Shown: in pieces, positions 8,353 through 19,500 of the stretch | How positions within the stretch are numbered: the first letter of the stretch is position 1 | Layout: each line of letters starts with the position of its first letter | NCBI GenBank assembly: GCA_903845065.1 | Contig: CAIMWH010000375.1 | Location: forward strand, 1 to 46,512 | Origin: an uncultured Rhodospirillales bacterium | GTDB lineage: Bacteria; Pseudomonadota; Alphaproteobacteria; Acetobacterales; Acetobacteraceae | Direction of reading: 5' to 3' | Length of the DNA: 46,512 nt | Notes under the pieces: model-generated | Told to the model about the DNA's origin: nothing | Seen by the model: the letters and a program-made list of their open reading frames with translations, nothing else | Databases searched by the model: none | Translations under genes and position numbers: made by a program

Positions 8353-9416
8353 GCCGCCGCCTGCGCGTTGCCGTCATCGGGGCCGGTATCGGCGCCCGCC
8401 ATGTCGATGGCTTCAACGCCAATCCGGACCTGTTCGAGGTAGCGGTGATCTGCGACCGGGACCTCGCCCGTGCCGCCGCGTTGGCCAAAGCCGTCACCGC
8501 CGGCACGCTCGAACTGCATGGCGACTACGATGACGCCCTGCTCGCCCGCGCCGATATCGACATCATCGACATCTGCCTGCCCCCGTTCCTCCACGCCGAG
8601 GCCATCACTCGCGCGCTGCGGGCCGGCAAGGATGTCATCTGCGAAAAGCCCCTCGTCGGCTCGCTCGCCGAAGTGGATGCCATCGAGGCCGTCGTCCGCG
8701 AGACCGGGCGCGTGCTGATGCCGGTGTTCCAGGTGCGCTTCGGCAACGGCCTCGCGCGCGCCAAACACCTCATCCAAACCGGCGCCGCCGGCCGCGTGTT
8801 CCTCACCACCGCACAGACCCACTGGTCCCGCGGGGCCGACTACTACGCCATCAAGTGGCGTGGCACCCGCGCCTACGAACTCGGCGGCGCCTTCCTCGGC
8901 CACGCCATCCATATCCATGACATGCTCACCAGCCTGATCGGCCCCGTCCGCCGCGTCAGCGCGATGACCGCCATCCGGGTCAACCCGATCGAAACCGAGG
9001 ATTGCGGCGGCGCCACGCTCGAAATGGCCGATGGCTCCATCGCCGTGCTCTCGGTCACGCTGGGCTCAGCCGACGAGATCTCGCGCCTGCGGGTGATGTG
9101 CGAAAACGTCACCATGGAAGGGCACGGCGAAGTCTACGCCAGTTCGAAAGAGCCCTGGGAATTCACCCCCAAAGCGCCGAAGGACCAGGCCTGGCTCGAT
9201 GCCGCCCTCGCCGGCGCGCCGGTCCACAAGGAAGGTTTCGCCCGCCAGTTCGAGGCCTTCCACGCCGCCCTGATGGCCGGCACCCCGCCGCCCGTTACCG
9301 TGGCGGAAGCCCGCGCATCACTCGAACTCATCACCGCCATCTACCACTCCGCCCGCACCGGCGAGCGCGTCGCGCTCCCGCTCGAGGCGGACCACCCAGC
9401 CTATCGCGGCTGGTAA
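8349..9416 (+). CDS. Gfo/Idh/MocA family NAD(P)-dependent oxidoreductase
   Basis: The 355-residue protein has a Rossmann start with GAGIGARHVDG (from residue 11), the family catalytic-region motif CEKPL with its conserved lysine, and the alpha/beta C-terminal domain. Members oxidise or reduce sugars, inositols and related polyols. Its position between the ATPase and the binding protein of an ABC importer, with a four-base overlap to the ATPase gene, suggests it acts on the imported compound. Exact specificity cannot be read from sequence. Confidence 0.9.
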   Translation: MSRRLRVAVIGAGIGARHVDGFNANPDLFEVAVICDRDLARAAALAKAVTAGTLELHGDYDDALLARADIDIIDICLPPFLHAEAITRALRAGKDVICEKPLVGSLAEVDAIEAVVRETGRVLMPVFQVRFGNGLARAKHLIQTGAAGRVFLTTAQTHWSRGADYYAIKWRGTRAYELGGAFLGHAIHIHDMLTSLIGPVRRVSAMTAIRVNPIETEDCGGATLEMADGSIAVLSVTLGSADEISRLRVMCENVTMEGHGEVYASSKEPWEFTPKAPKDQAWLDAALAGAPVHKEGFARQFEAFHAALMAGTPPPVTVAEARASLELITAIYHSARTGERVALPLEADHPAYRGW

Positions 9417-9437
9417 GAAACAGGAACGGAGGACCCC

Positions 9438-10712
9438 ATGCGAACACTCCTGCGCCGCGCTTTGCTCGCCGGCATCGCCGCCGTGCTGCCGATGGCCGCC
9501 CACGCCGCCACCGAAATCCGCATCATGTGGTACAACGACGGCAACGAAGGCGAAGTGGCGCGGGACCTGCTCAACCGCTTCGAGGCCGCCAATCCGGACA
9601 TCAAGGTCGTGCTCGACCAAGTCCCATACAAGATGATCACCGAGAACCTGCCGCAACTCGTCTCCAGCGGCCAGGCCCCTGATATCGCCCGCATCACTGA
9701 CCTCGGCGGCCAGGCCGACCAGTATCTCGACCTCGGGCCGCTCCTGAAGGACCGTGCCTACTGGGAGAAGAACTTCGCCGCTGTGCTGCCCTGGACCCGG
9801 CCGGCCGGCAATACCACCGGCATCTTCGGCCTGATGACCCAACTCACCGTCACCATGCCCATCGTTAACGAAACCCTGTTCCAGCAGGCCGGCATTCCGC
9901 TGCCCGGCCCCAAGGCCACCTGGCAGGAATGGGCCATCGCCGCCAAGGCCGTGGCGCAGAAAACCGGCGCCCCCATCCCCATCGCCATGGACCGCTCCGG
10001 CCATCGCATGGCCGGCCCCGCCATCTCCATGGGTGCCAAATTCTTCGATGGCGATACCCCCGCCTTGGTGGATGACGGCTTCAAGGTGATGACCAAGCTG
10101 CTGTACGACTGGCACCGCGACGGCACCATGTCCAAGCAGATATGGGGCTCCGTCGGCGGCACCGCCTACCGCGGCGCCAATGAGGAATTCGCCAACGGGC
10201 AGGTCGTACTCTACTTCTCCGGCAACTGGCAGTTCCCCCAGTTTGCCAAAACCATCGGCGACGGATTCGACTGGCACGGCGTGAACAACCCCTGCGGCCC
10301 CGCCGCCTGCACCGGCATGCCCGGCGGCGCCGCCCTGGTGGCCTACAAATCCACCAAGCACCCCGCCGAAGCCGCCCGCGTCCTGGACTACCTGGCCTCG
10401 GAACCCGTCTATGCCGAGTTCCACGCCCGCACCCTATTCCTTACCGCGCATGCCGGCCTCGCCGCCAAGGGCATCGCCTACAAGGCGGATATGCCGCAGG
10501 TGAGGAAGTCGCTCGAAGCGGCGGCCGCCAATGTCCTCGCGCTGAGCCCGGTGGCCTACAAACTCCAGGGCTATGCGCGCAATCGCATCTTGTTCAACGC
10601 GTTGACGGTGCGATTGAACCAGGCGATCGCCGGGGAGATGTCGCTTGATGATGCGTGGGGGCGGATGACGAGCGATGTCGCGGATGGGCTCAAGGCGGCA
10701 GGGGTGAAGTGA
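9438..10712 (+). CDS. ABC transporter extracellular solute-binding protein, family 1
   Basis: The 424-residue protein begins with a signal peptide: basic start, hydrophobic stretch, and cleavage expected after AHA near residue 23. The mature part opens TEIRIMWYNDGNEG, typical of sugar-binding SBP_bac_1 proteins, and contains the family segments on hinge and ligand recognition (NETLFQQAGIPLP, FANGQVVLYFSGNW). It should bind the ligand in the periplasm and deliver it to the MalF/MalG permeases. An AACGGAGGA ribosome site lies just ahead of ATG 9438. The gene is followed by a 226-bp inverted-repeat element that separates it from the permease genes. Confidence 0.92.
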   Translation: MRTLLRRALLAGIAAVLPMAAHAATEIRIMWYNDGNEGEVARDLLNRFEAANPDIKVVLDQVPYKMITENLPQLVSSGQAPDIARITDLGGQADQYLDLGPLLKDRAYWEKNFAAVLPWTRPAGNTTGIFGLMTQLTVTMPIVNETLFQQAGIPLPGPKATWQEWAIAAKAVAQKTGAPIPIAMDRSGHRMAGPAISMGAKFFDGDTPALVDDGFKVMTKLLYDWHRDGTMSKQIWGSVGGTAYRGANEEFANGQVVLYFSGNWQFPQFAKTIGDGFDWHGVNNPCGPAACTGMPGGAALVAYKSTKHPAEAARVLDYLASEPVYAEFHARTLFLTAHAGLAAKGIAYKADMPQVRKSLEAAAANVLALSPVAYKLQGYARNRILFNALTVRLNQAIAGEMSLDDAWGRMTSDVADGLKAAGVK

Positions 10713-10717
10713 GGCGA

Positions 10718-10937
10718 GCAAGGCTCCGCCGGCAAAGGGCCGCAGGCCCTTTGATCCCATTACCGCTCGCGGCTGGGGCGATGGCCTTCAGTTGCGGGCG
10801 TATGAGGGACCTTGCGCCGCAGGCAATCGACTCCTGCGTCACCGTGAGATCGCGGGATAGCATCCGAAGGCCAGCGCCCCAGCCGCAAGCAGTGGCGGGA
10901 TCAAAGGGCCCTCGGCCCTTTGCCGGCGGAGCCCTGC
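10718..10937. repeat. Large imperfect inverted repeat (72-nt arms) between binding-protein and permease genes
   Basis: The left arm 10718-10789 and the reverse complement of the right arm 10866-10937 match at 63 of 72 positions by my alignment. Each arm carries its own perfect short palindrome CAAAGGGCC-N3-GGCCCTTTG (10733-10753 and 10902-10922). The 76-bp centre has a small stem (GCAGG/CCTGC). The right arm contains the GGAG used as ribosome site by the downstream permease. The element resembles a MITE or REP-like intergenic repeat; there is no transposase. Folding would form a very stable RNA hairpin that could attenuate expression of the permeases or protect the binding-protein mRNA. Confidence 0.8.
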
Positions 10938-10938
10938 T

Positions 10939-11903
<965 letters not shown>

Positions 11904-11907
<4 letters not shown>

Positions 11908-12950
11908 TCCGCTTTCTCACCCGCCGGCGCGGCGGCGCTCGTGCCGATTGGACGGACTGGTTCTCCTGGGCCTACCTGGCACTTGGCGTGCTCGTCATGT
12001 TCGGGCCGGTGCTATGGCTGGTGCTGTCCTCGTTCAAGACCCAGTCCGCGTTGCAGGAATTCCCGCCCAGCCTGTGGCCGATGGGGCAGAAGCAGGTGGC
12101 GGTGCCTGGTTCGGACCGCCCGCTGCCGGTGTTCTCCCTTCCGCAACCCGACGGCACCAGCGTGGAGCGGGTGATGATCCGCCGCGTCGGCCTGGAGGGC
12201 CAGTTCATTGACCCGGCGGACCCGGCGCGCCATGTCGAACGCGCCCGCCTCGCCAATGTCACCCCGGTGCGGGAGATGCATTTCGCCATCGAGAACTACA
12301 TCGAGCCGCTGCGGCAGTTCAATTTCGCCCGCTTTCTCGGCAACTCGCTGTTCGTCACCATCGTTGCCACCGCCATCACGCTGCTGATCAACGCGATGTG
12401 CGCGTTTGCGCTGAGCAAGTACGAATTCCCCGGCCGCAATGGCATTTTCCTCTTCATCATCTCCACCCTGATGATCCCCATCACGGTGGTGCTGGTGCCG
12501 GCCTTCCTCATCGTCACCGGCCTCGGGCTGGGCAATTCGCTGTGGGGCGTCATCCTGCCGCCGGCAGCCACCCCCACCGGGGTGTTCCTGCTGCGGCAAT
12601 ACATGCTCACCATCCCCGATGAACTGATGGACGCGGCGCGGATGGACCATGCCAGCGAGTGGCGCCTGTTCTGGCGCATCATCCTGCCACTGGCCGCCCC
12701 CGCGCTGGCGGTACTGGCGATATTCTCGGTGGTGTGGCGCTGGAATGACTTCCTATGGCCGCTGATCGTGCTCAACCGGCAGGAGAACTTCACCCTGCAA
12801 CTCGGCCTCGCCGCCTTCCAGGGCGAGTTGCAAACCCAGTGGCACTATCTGCTGGCGATGACGGTGGTAACGTTGCTCCCCGTCACCCTGGTTTTCGCCT
12901 TCCTGCAAAAATACATCACCACCGGCATCGCCTCGTCCGGCATGAAGTGA
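11904..12950 (+). CDS. Sugar ABC transporter permease, MalG type, with long periplasmic insertion
   Basis: The 348-residue protein has a first helix near residues 20-40, a long hydrophilic stretch of about 80 residues, then five more helices. The EAA-type segment is DAARMDHASEWRLFWRIILP. Typical MalG/UgpE permeases are about 275-300 residues, and the extra length sits in the first periplasmic loop, which might contact the binding protein. It pairs with the MalF-type permease just upstream. Confidence 0.9.
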
Positions 12951-12961
12951 GGAGCACCGCG

Positions 12962-13852
12962 ATGGACATCAAGCACATCGGCCCCGCCAACCCCGGGTGG
13001 GACTTCATCGGCGAAGTCAGCGGCATCGACCTCACCCAGCCCATCTCTCCCGCCGAGGTGGATGCCATCGAGGCGGGCATGGACCGCTACGGCGTGCTGG
13101 TGTTCCATAATCAGCACATCACCGACGAGCAGCAGGTGGCGTTCAGCGTCAATTTCGGGGACCTCGAAGCCACGCTCGCCAATGTCACCAAGCCCGAGGA
13201 CCGCCGGCTCAAGCTGAACATTGCCGACATCTCCAACCTCGATAAGAACAACCAAGTTCTCGCCGCCGACGACAAGCGCCGCATGTTCAACCTCGGCAAC
13301 ATGCTGTGGCACTCCGACAGTTCCTTCAAGGCGACCCCGGCGAAATACTCCCTGCTCTCCGGCCGCGCCGTGCCCAAGGCCGGGGGCGATACCCAGTTCG
13401 CCGACATGCGCGCCGCCTATGACGCCTTTCCCGCCGACATCCAGACCCTCATCGAGCCGCTTATCACCGAGCACTCGCTGATCTACTCGCGCGGCCAACT
13501 CGGGTTCGAGGCGTTTGACGCCGAGGAGCGCCGCGCCTTCGCACCGGTGCTGCAACGCCTCGTCCGCACCCATCCGGTCACCGGCCGCAAATCGGTGTTC
13601 CTGTCCTCCCACATCGGCGTCATCCGCGGCATGCTCACGCCCGAGGCCCGCATGCGGATCCGCGACCTCACCGAAATGGCCACCCAGCCGCGCTTCGTCC
13701 ACACCCACCGCTGGCAGGCCGGGGACCTGGTGATATGGGACAACCGCACCACCATGCACCGCGCCCGCCGCTACAATGACACAGGCGAAGTCCGCGACAT
13801 GCGACGCACCACCATCGAGGGCGCGCCCACCGTGATGCAGCAGGCCGCCTAG
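12962..13852 (+). CDS. TauD/TfdA family 2-oxoglutarate-dependent dioxygenase
   Basis: I start the gene at ATG 12962, preceded by GAGGAG, giving 296 residues; the frame is open further upstream but inside the permease gene. The iron ligands are visible: His117-x-Asp119 in LWHSDSSF and the distal His266 in TTMHRARRYND, followed by the oxoglutarate-binding arginine in MRRTTIEG. TfdA and TauD relatives cleave ether or C-S bonds of acids by hydroxylation. Placement as last gene of the importer operon suggests it acts on the imported compound. The 3' end overlaps the convergent M20 gene by four bases. Confidence 0.9.
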   Translation: MDIKHIGPANPGWDFIGEVSGIDLTQPISPAEVDAIEAGMDRYGVLVFHNQHITDEQQVAFSVNFGDLEATLANVTKPEDRRLKLNIADISNLDKNNQVLAADDKRRMFNLGNMLWHSDSSFKATPAKYSLLSGRAVPKAGGDTQFADMRAAYDAFPADIQTLIEPLITEHSLIYSRGQLGFEAFDAEERRAFAPVLQRLVRTHPVTGRKSVFLSSHIGVIRGMLTPEARMRIRDLTEMATQPRFVHTHRWQAGDLVIWDNRTTMHRARRYNDTGEVRDMRRTTIEGAPTVMQQAA

Positions 13853-14973
13853 CCCAGGCGGCTGCGCGCCAGGGCCACCAGATACGCGATCGTCCCCGGC
13901 AGCGCCGCATCAGCGTAGTCGTACGCCGGATTGTGCAGGGACGCGCAGGCTTCCCCGTTGCCGATGAAGGCAAAATTCCCCGGCACCGCCGCCAGCAGAT
14001 GGGCGAAATCCTCCGAGCCCATCAACGGCGCACAATCCGCGTCCACGCTGTCGAACACCCCGCCCGCCACCGCCAGCGCCGCCTCGGTCTGGGCGGCGTG
14101 GTTCACGGTGGGGATGAACTCGCGGGTGTAGATCACCTCCGCCGTCGCGCCATGGGCGAGCGCCGTGGCCTCGGCGATCCGCCGCATCTCGCGCTCGATC
14201 GCCGCACTGATATCCGGCCGGTAGCTGCGACAGTCGCCCTTGATACGCACAATGTTGGGGATGACATTGCGGGTGCCGTCGGTGATGAACTCCGTCACCG
14301 ACACCACCGCGGGGTCCACCGGATCGAGGCGTCGCGCCACGATCTGCTGCAATGCCAGCACGATGGCGCTGCCGGTCAGGATGGGGTCCACCGCCAGATG
14401 CGGCCGCGCCGCGTGGGCGCCGCGCCCGGCCACCACGATCTCGAAATTGTCCTCCGCCGCCATCAACGGCCCCGGCCGCGTGGCGAAGGCACCGACTGGC
14501 ATGCCGGGCATATTGTGGATGCCGTATGCCTCGTCCATCGGGAAGCGTTGCAACAGCCCATCGGCCAGCATCGCCTGCATCCCCCGGCCATGCTCTTCGG
14601 CCGGCTGGAAAATGAAATGGATGGTGCCTTCGAAGCCCGGATCGGCCGCCATCGCCTGCGCCGCGCCCAGCAAGGCCGCCGTGTGCCCGTCATGCCCGCA
14701 GGCATGCATCCGGCCCGGATTGCGGCTGGCGTACTCCAGCCCGGTCGCCTCGGCGATCAGCAACGCATCCATGTCCGCGCGCAGGCCGATCGCCCGGTTG
14801 CCGCCGCCGTGCCGCAGCGTGCCCACCACGCCGGTGCCGCCGATCCCCTCGGCCACCTCCAGCCCGAAGCTGCGCAGCTTCTCCGCGACGAACGCCGCCG
14901 TTTCGTGCTCGCCGAATCCCAACTCGGGATGCGCGTGCAGATGCCGCCGCCAAGCCACCACATCGCCGGTCAT
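13849..14973 (-). CDS. M20 family metallo-amidohydrolase (hippurate/N-acyl-amino-acid hydrolase type)
   Basis: The start is ATG 14973, directly after a strong GGAGG site and sharing one base with the stop of the CDF gene (TGATG), giving 374 residues. The frame is open further upstream but lies inside the CDF gene. Metal and catalytic motifs of the M20D group are visible: HACGHDGHTAALLGAAQ, the PAEEHGRGMQ glutamate pair, and the late MGSEDFA. Such enzymes hydrolyse N-acyl amino acids or indole-acetyl conjugates in the cytosol. It is translated with the metal exporter upstream, an odd functional pair. Confidence 0.9.
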   Translation of the reverse strand: MTGDVVAWRRHLHAHPELGFGEHETAAFVAEKLRSFGLEVAEGIGGTGVVGTLRHGGGNRAIGLRADMDALLIAEATGLEYASRNPGRMHACGHDGHTAALLGAAQAMAADPGFEGTIHFIFQPAEEHGRGMQAMLADGLLQRFPMDEAYGIHNMPGMPVGAFATRPGPLMAAEDNFEIVVAGRGAHAARPHLAVDPILTGSAIVLALQQIVARRLDPVDPAVVSVTEFITDGTRNVIPNIVRIKGDCRSYRPDISAAIEREMRRIAEATALAHGATAEVIYTREFIPTVNHAAQTEAALAVAGGVFDSVDADCAPLMGSEDFAHLLAAVPGNFAFIGNGEACASLHNPAYDYADAALPGTIAYLVALARSRLG

Positions 14974-15923
14974 CAGATCACCTCCTCCGGCCGCAAACGG
15001 CAGGTCGCGGCCAGCGCCGGCGTTTCCACCTGCAAGGTGGCGTGATCGATGCGGAAGCGCTCGAATAGGCCCGCGCACGCCGCCCCGATCAGCGCCTGGT
15101 CATCCGTCGCCTCGTCGCGCACCAGATGGGCGGTCAGCGCCACCTGCGTGGTGGAAAGCGCCCAGATGTGCAGGTCATGCACCTCCGACACCCCCGCCAG
15201 CCCCGCGAGATAGTCATGCACCGCATCGCGCCGCAGCCGCGGCGGCACTCCATCGATCGCCAGGTGCGCGGCCTGCCGCAGTATCCCCCAGCTTCCCCAG
15301 ACAATCACCGCCACGATCACCAGGCTCAACAGCGGATCGACCCATAACCACCCGGTCAGCCCGATCACCAGCGCGCCCACCAGCACACCGCCCGAGACCG
15401 CCGCGTCGCCCGCCATGTGCAGGAAGGTGGCGCGGATATTGAGGTCCTCCTGCCCGCGCATGAACAGCACCGCCGTCAACCCGTTCACCACGATCCCTGC
15501 CGCCGCCACCGCCATCACCAGCCCGCCCGCCACCGGCATCGGCGCCATCAAGCGCTGCACCGCCTCGATGGCGATGGCGCCCGAACTGATCAGCAGTATC
15601 ATCGCATTGGCCAATGCGGCCAGGATCGAGCCGCGCCCCCAGCCATAGGTCCGCCCGTGCGACGGCCCCCGCGCGCCCAACACCGCGGCGAGCCACGCCA
15701 TCAGCAGGCCGAGCACGTCCCCCAGGTTGTGCACCGCGTCGGCGATCAGCGCCATCGAGCCGCCGGCGATGCCCGCGAATATCTGCGCCGCCACCAGCGC
15801 GATGTTCAGCACCGCCCCGATCGCGAACGCCATCCCGAACGAGGCCGGGGCATGCACGTGATGCCCGTGCTCATGTCCATGGTCATGGTGGTCATGATTA
15901 TGATAGTCGTGCGAACCGTGCAT
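14973..15923 (-). CDS. Cation diffusion facilitator (CDF) metal exporter, CzcD/ZitB type
   Basis: The 316-residue protein starts with a histidine-rich tail (12 His among residues 2-26), then six helices. The transport-site motifs are DAVHNLGD on helix 2 and HMAGDAAVS on helix 5, the HxxxD pairs that bind Zn in the CDF family. A short cytoplasmic C-terminal domain follows. It exports Zn(II), Co(II) or Cd(II) by proton antiport. The gene faces away from the small gene at 16083; its promoter must lie in 15924-16082, where I see no clear operator. Confidence 0.92.
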   Translation of the reverse strand: MHGSHDYHNHDHHDHGHEHGHHVHAPASFGMAFAIGAVLNIALVAAQIFAGIAGGSMALIADAVHNLGDVLGLLMAWLAAVLGARGPSHGRTYGWGRGSILAALANAMILLISSGAIAIEAVQRLMAPMPVAGGLVMAVAAAGIVVNGLTAVLFMRGQEDLNIRATFLHMAGDAAVSGGVLVGALVIGLTGWLWVDPLLSLVIVAVIVWGSWGILRQAAHLAIDGVPPRLRRDAVHDYLAGLAGVSEVHDLHIWALSTTQVALTAHLVRDEATDDQALIGAACAGLFERFRIDHATLQVETPALAATCRLRPEEVI

Positions 15924-16082
15924 GCCCGCTCCGTTACCCGTTGCCCGGACATCTCAATGCCCGACCAGGCGCCCCCGCGCAATCACCTGCCGCCTCACTT
16001 GCCGGCAACCGAAACGGCGGTTAATGATTGCATACGCGACAAGATCAACGTTGCACACAGTAACACCGTACAGGGGCATCAC

Positions 16083-16436
16083 ATGGGCACACCGTTCACA
16101 CGGCCGCAACTCGTCTCGGACATCAACCGCGCATTCCAGCCGAGTCGGATTTCCGAAACCGCTGATCGGGTCGCCCATCTCGCCGCCGAGGCCGATGCCT
16201 TTGACATTGTTCACACGCTCGGACTGTTCAACCTGCCCAGCGATGCCGAACTGGCCGCATATCGCGCTGATCTCAAAGTCCCCGCGCTCAACAAGGCAGT
16301 CCTTGGCCTCGCCTTCAAGCACGCTGTCGCCACCAGGACACCGTTGCACTTTTCTATCGTCTCCGGTCATGCCGAGATGGTGTCCGTCAGTACTTCGGAC
16401 ACACTGATTTCTGTCGTATTGACACGCGTCGACTGA
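16083..16436 (+). CDS. Small conserved-looking protein of unknown function
   Basis: The 117-residue product begins at ATG 16083, after an AGGGG stretch. It reads as a soluble, mostly helical protein (for example DRVAHLAAEADAFDIVHTLGLF) ending in a beta-rich tail. I do not recognise a domain. Codon use resembles a real gene but is a little less GC-biased than its neighbours. It lies between the divergent CDF gene and the cyclase-AAA gene and ends at a perfect hairpin spanning the stop codon. The frame extends upstream without a better start. Confidence 0.6.
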   Translation: MGTPFTRPQLVSDINRAFQPSRISETADRVAHLAAEADAFDIVHTLGLFNLPSDAELAAYRADLKVPALNKAVLGLAFKHAVATRTPLHFSIVSGHAEMVSVSTSDTLISVVLTRVD

Positions 16437-16444
16437 CGACGCGT
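16424..16444 (+). terminator. Hairpin over the stop codon of the small unknown gene
   Basis: ACGCGTCG (16424-16431) and CGACGCGT (16437-16444) form a perfect 8-bp stem with a five-base loop containing the TGA. There is no T-run after it, so it may be a weak terminator, an RNA-end protector or an operator for the cyclase gene 64 bp downstream. Confidence 0.4.
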
Positions 16445-16507
16445 TATCGCTCCTCGTTGACGTGGTCATCACGCGCCACCACTGCGTCATGACCGGATCA
16501 AGGAGGC

Positions 16508-19500
16508 ATGGTGTCCGCTTCGGGTCTGTCGCCGCCGGGCCAGGCAGGCAACCGTCCGCACCTGGCGGACGGGCGCCCAACCGAGCCCGAATTGCGTCGC
16601 GTCACCGTCCTGTTTGCCGATATCCAGGGTTCCACCGCCCTCATCCATGATCTGGATGCCGAAGACGCTGCTTCCCTGATCGATCCGGCCTTGCAGGCGA
16701 TGATCGAGGCGGCCGAACGGTTCGATGGCGCGGTGAGCCACCGGGGGGACGGCATCATGGCCGTGTTCGGCGCGCCCACGGTGGTGGAAGACCACGCGTT
16801 GCGCGCCTGCCTCGCCGCGCTGGCCATGCGCGATGCCGTGGCCGCCGCGGGCGAAGACGCGGTGGAAGCCGTGCAACTCCGCATCGGCATCCACTCCGGC
16901 GAGGTGGTGTTCCGCCCCGTCCGCATCAACGGCGCCTTGGTGCATGACGCGGTGGGCATCGCGGTCCATATCGCCGCCCGCCTCGAACAATCCGCCGCCG
17001 CCGGCATGATCTGCCTCAGCGGCACGGTGCTGGCGCTCGCCGGGCATTACCTGCGCACCGCCGCCCTGCCCGCGATCGCGGTAAAGGGCATCGAAGCCCC
17101 GCTCGCCCGCCACCAGTTGCTCGCCGCCAACCCCAGCACCAACCGCTGGGCGGTGCGCGCCGCCCGCGGCCTATCCGCGTTCGTCGGCCGTCGCGCTGAA
17201 ATGACGGCGCTCGAAGCGGCGCTGGCCGGGGATGGCACCCAGGCCCTCCAGATCGTCGGCCCCGCCGGGATGGGCAAGTCCCGCCTGATCCACGAATTCC
17301 TGCGCAGCGAGGCGGCGCAAGCCCGCCAGGTGTTCGTGCTCACCGGCGATCACCTGCGCCATTTCGCCCCCTTCCATCCCATCACCGCCTGGCTGCGCAC
17401 CTGGCTTGGCCTGCGCGATGCCGACGGGCCGGCCGATGCCCGCGCCAAGCTCGCCGCCGGGCTCGCCGCCATCGGCAACCCGGCCGGCGCCGACCCTGCC
17501 CGACTCGAACGCCTGCTCGGCCTCGGCGCCCCCACGGCCGATGCGCCGCGCCAGCGGATCGACTTCGGCGGCGCCATCGCCGCAGTGATGATCGGCATCG
17601 CCGGCAATCGCAAGCTGCTGCTGGTCTGCGAGGACGCCGATCGCTTCGATCCCGCGCTGATGGAACTGCTCGAAACCGCGCTGCCCCGCCTCGCCCAGCA
17701 CGGCACGCTGCTTGTGAGCGCCAGCCGGGTGCGCGTGCGCTTCGCCGGCATTCCGCCTGCCCTGGTGCGCGCCCTCCCCCTCGCCCCGCTCGATGACAGC
17801 GAGGCCAGCGCCATGCTGTCGGGCATGGATGCCGGGCGCGGCGCGCCGCCCGCCCAGGCCGCCGAAATCCTGCGCAAGGCGGCCGGCAACCCGCTGTTCC
17901 TGGAGGAAGTCGCCCCGCTCGTCGCCCAATCCGGCCCCACCGGCCCGAATGACGCGGCGCTCGCCGATATCCCCGAGCGTGTTGAGGAACTCATCGCCGA
18001 CCGACTTGGCCGGCTGCCCCCGGTGCTGCGCGCCCTGGTGCAACTCTGCGCCGTGGTGGGGCCGGACGTGCCGATGCGCCTCGTCGCCCCCCTCGCCGGC
18101 CTCGCCGCGCCGGAACTCGAGGCCGCCCTGCTGCGGCTGGCGGATGAGCAGTTGCTCTATGAAAGCCGCAAATATCCGGACCCGCAGTTCAGCTTCAAGC
18201 ACGCCCTCACCCGTGAGGTGGCCTACAAGACCATCCTGGTGGCCCGCCGCCGCGTGCATCACGGCCGCATCGCCGATGTGCTGGCTGATGCCGACCCGGC
18301 CGCCATCACCCGCGACATCGACGAACTCTGCCACCACACCCTGCGGGCCCAGCGCTGGGAACCGGCGGTGGCCTACCTGCGCATCGCCGCCCGCGAGGCC
18401 ATGGCGCGCACCGCATTCCAGGCCGCCATCGCCGCCCTCCGCCGCGCCCGTGACGTCGCCACCAACCTGCCCGATGATGTCGAGACCGCCCGCATCCGCC
18501 TCGCCGTGCTTACCGAACTCAGCTCGCTCGTGCGCCTCAGCGGCAGCTATGCCGAACTCGGCCCGGTGCTCGACGAAGCCGAGATCCTGGCGGTTTCGCT
18601 GGATGACCGTACCAGCCTCACCGACATGCTGGCCACCCGCGTGCACATGTTCAACATCCTCGGCCGGCTCGACGAGGCGATTGCGCTCGGCGAACGCACC
18701 CGTGTCGCGGCACGCAGCCAGGGCGACGTCAACCTGCTGCTCAATGCGAGCTTCTTCGCCGGCCAGTCCTACTTCAACGCCGGCCGCCTCGATGACGCGA
18801 ACCGCCTGCTGGGCGAGACCCTGCAAACCTGTGACGCCGCGCACGGGGAACAGACCGCCACCCCATCGCACATCATCGTCCACCGCACCCTCGCCCACGG
18901 CACCCGCGCGATGGCCCGCGCGCTGCGCGGCGCCCACGACGAGGCGATGGCCGACATCGACGCCGCCCGCCCGCACGCCCAGGCCTCGCACCGGCCGTAC
19001 GACCGCATCTTCCTGTCCGCCGCCGCCGGGTTCGTCCTCGGCGAGCGGCGGGACGCGCGCACTGCGGCCGAGCACTTCCGCGCTGCCCTCGCATTGTCCG
19101 AAACCTCGGGCATCGTGCAATTGCGCCCGCCCGCTTTGGCCGGGCTTGGCCACGCGCTGCTGATGCTGGGCGAAACCGAGGCGGCGAGCGAAACCCTGTC
19201 CCAGGCCCACCGCCTGGCCGGCGCCGAGCAACGCTGGATGTTCCAGTTGTTCGCCGCCACCGGCATGGCGCTCGCTGGACTCGCGCTCGGCGAGCCCGAC
19301 CTCGCGCACAGCTTCGCCGCCGACGCGGTAAAGCTGGCGGACCGGCATGGTTTCAGCGCCTTCCGCGTGTCGGCCACCCGGGTGCTCGGCACCGTTCTTG
19401 CCTCCACCGGCGGACGCCATGACGAAGGCTATGAGCGGTTGCAGGCCGCCATCGCGGCGGCCGAGGCGGCGGGCATGGTCAACGAAATCGCCCGCGGCCA

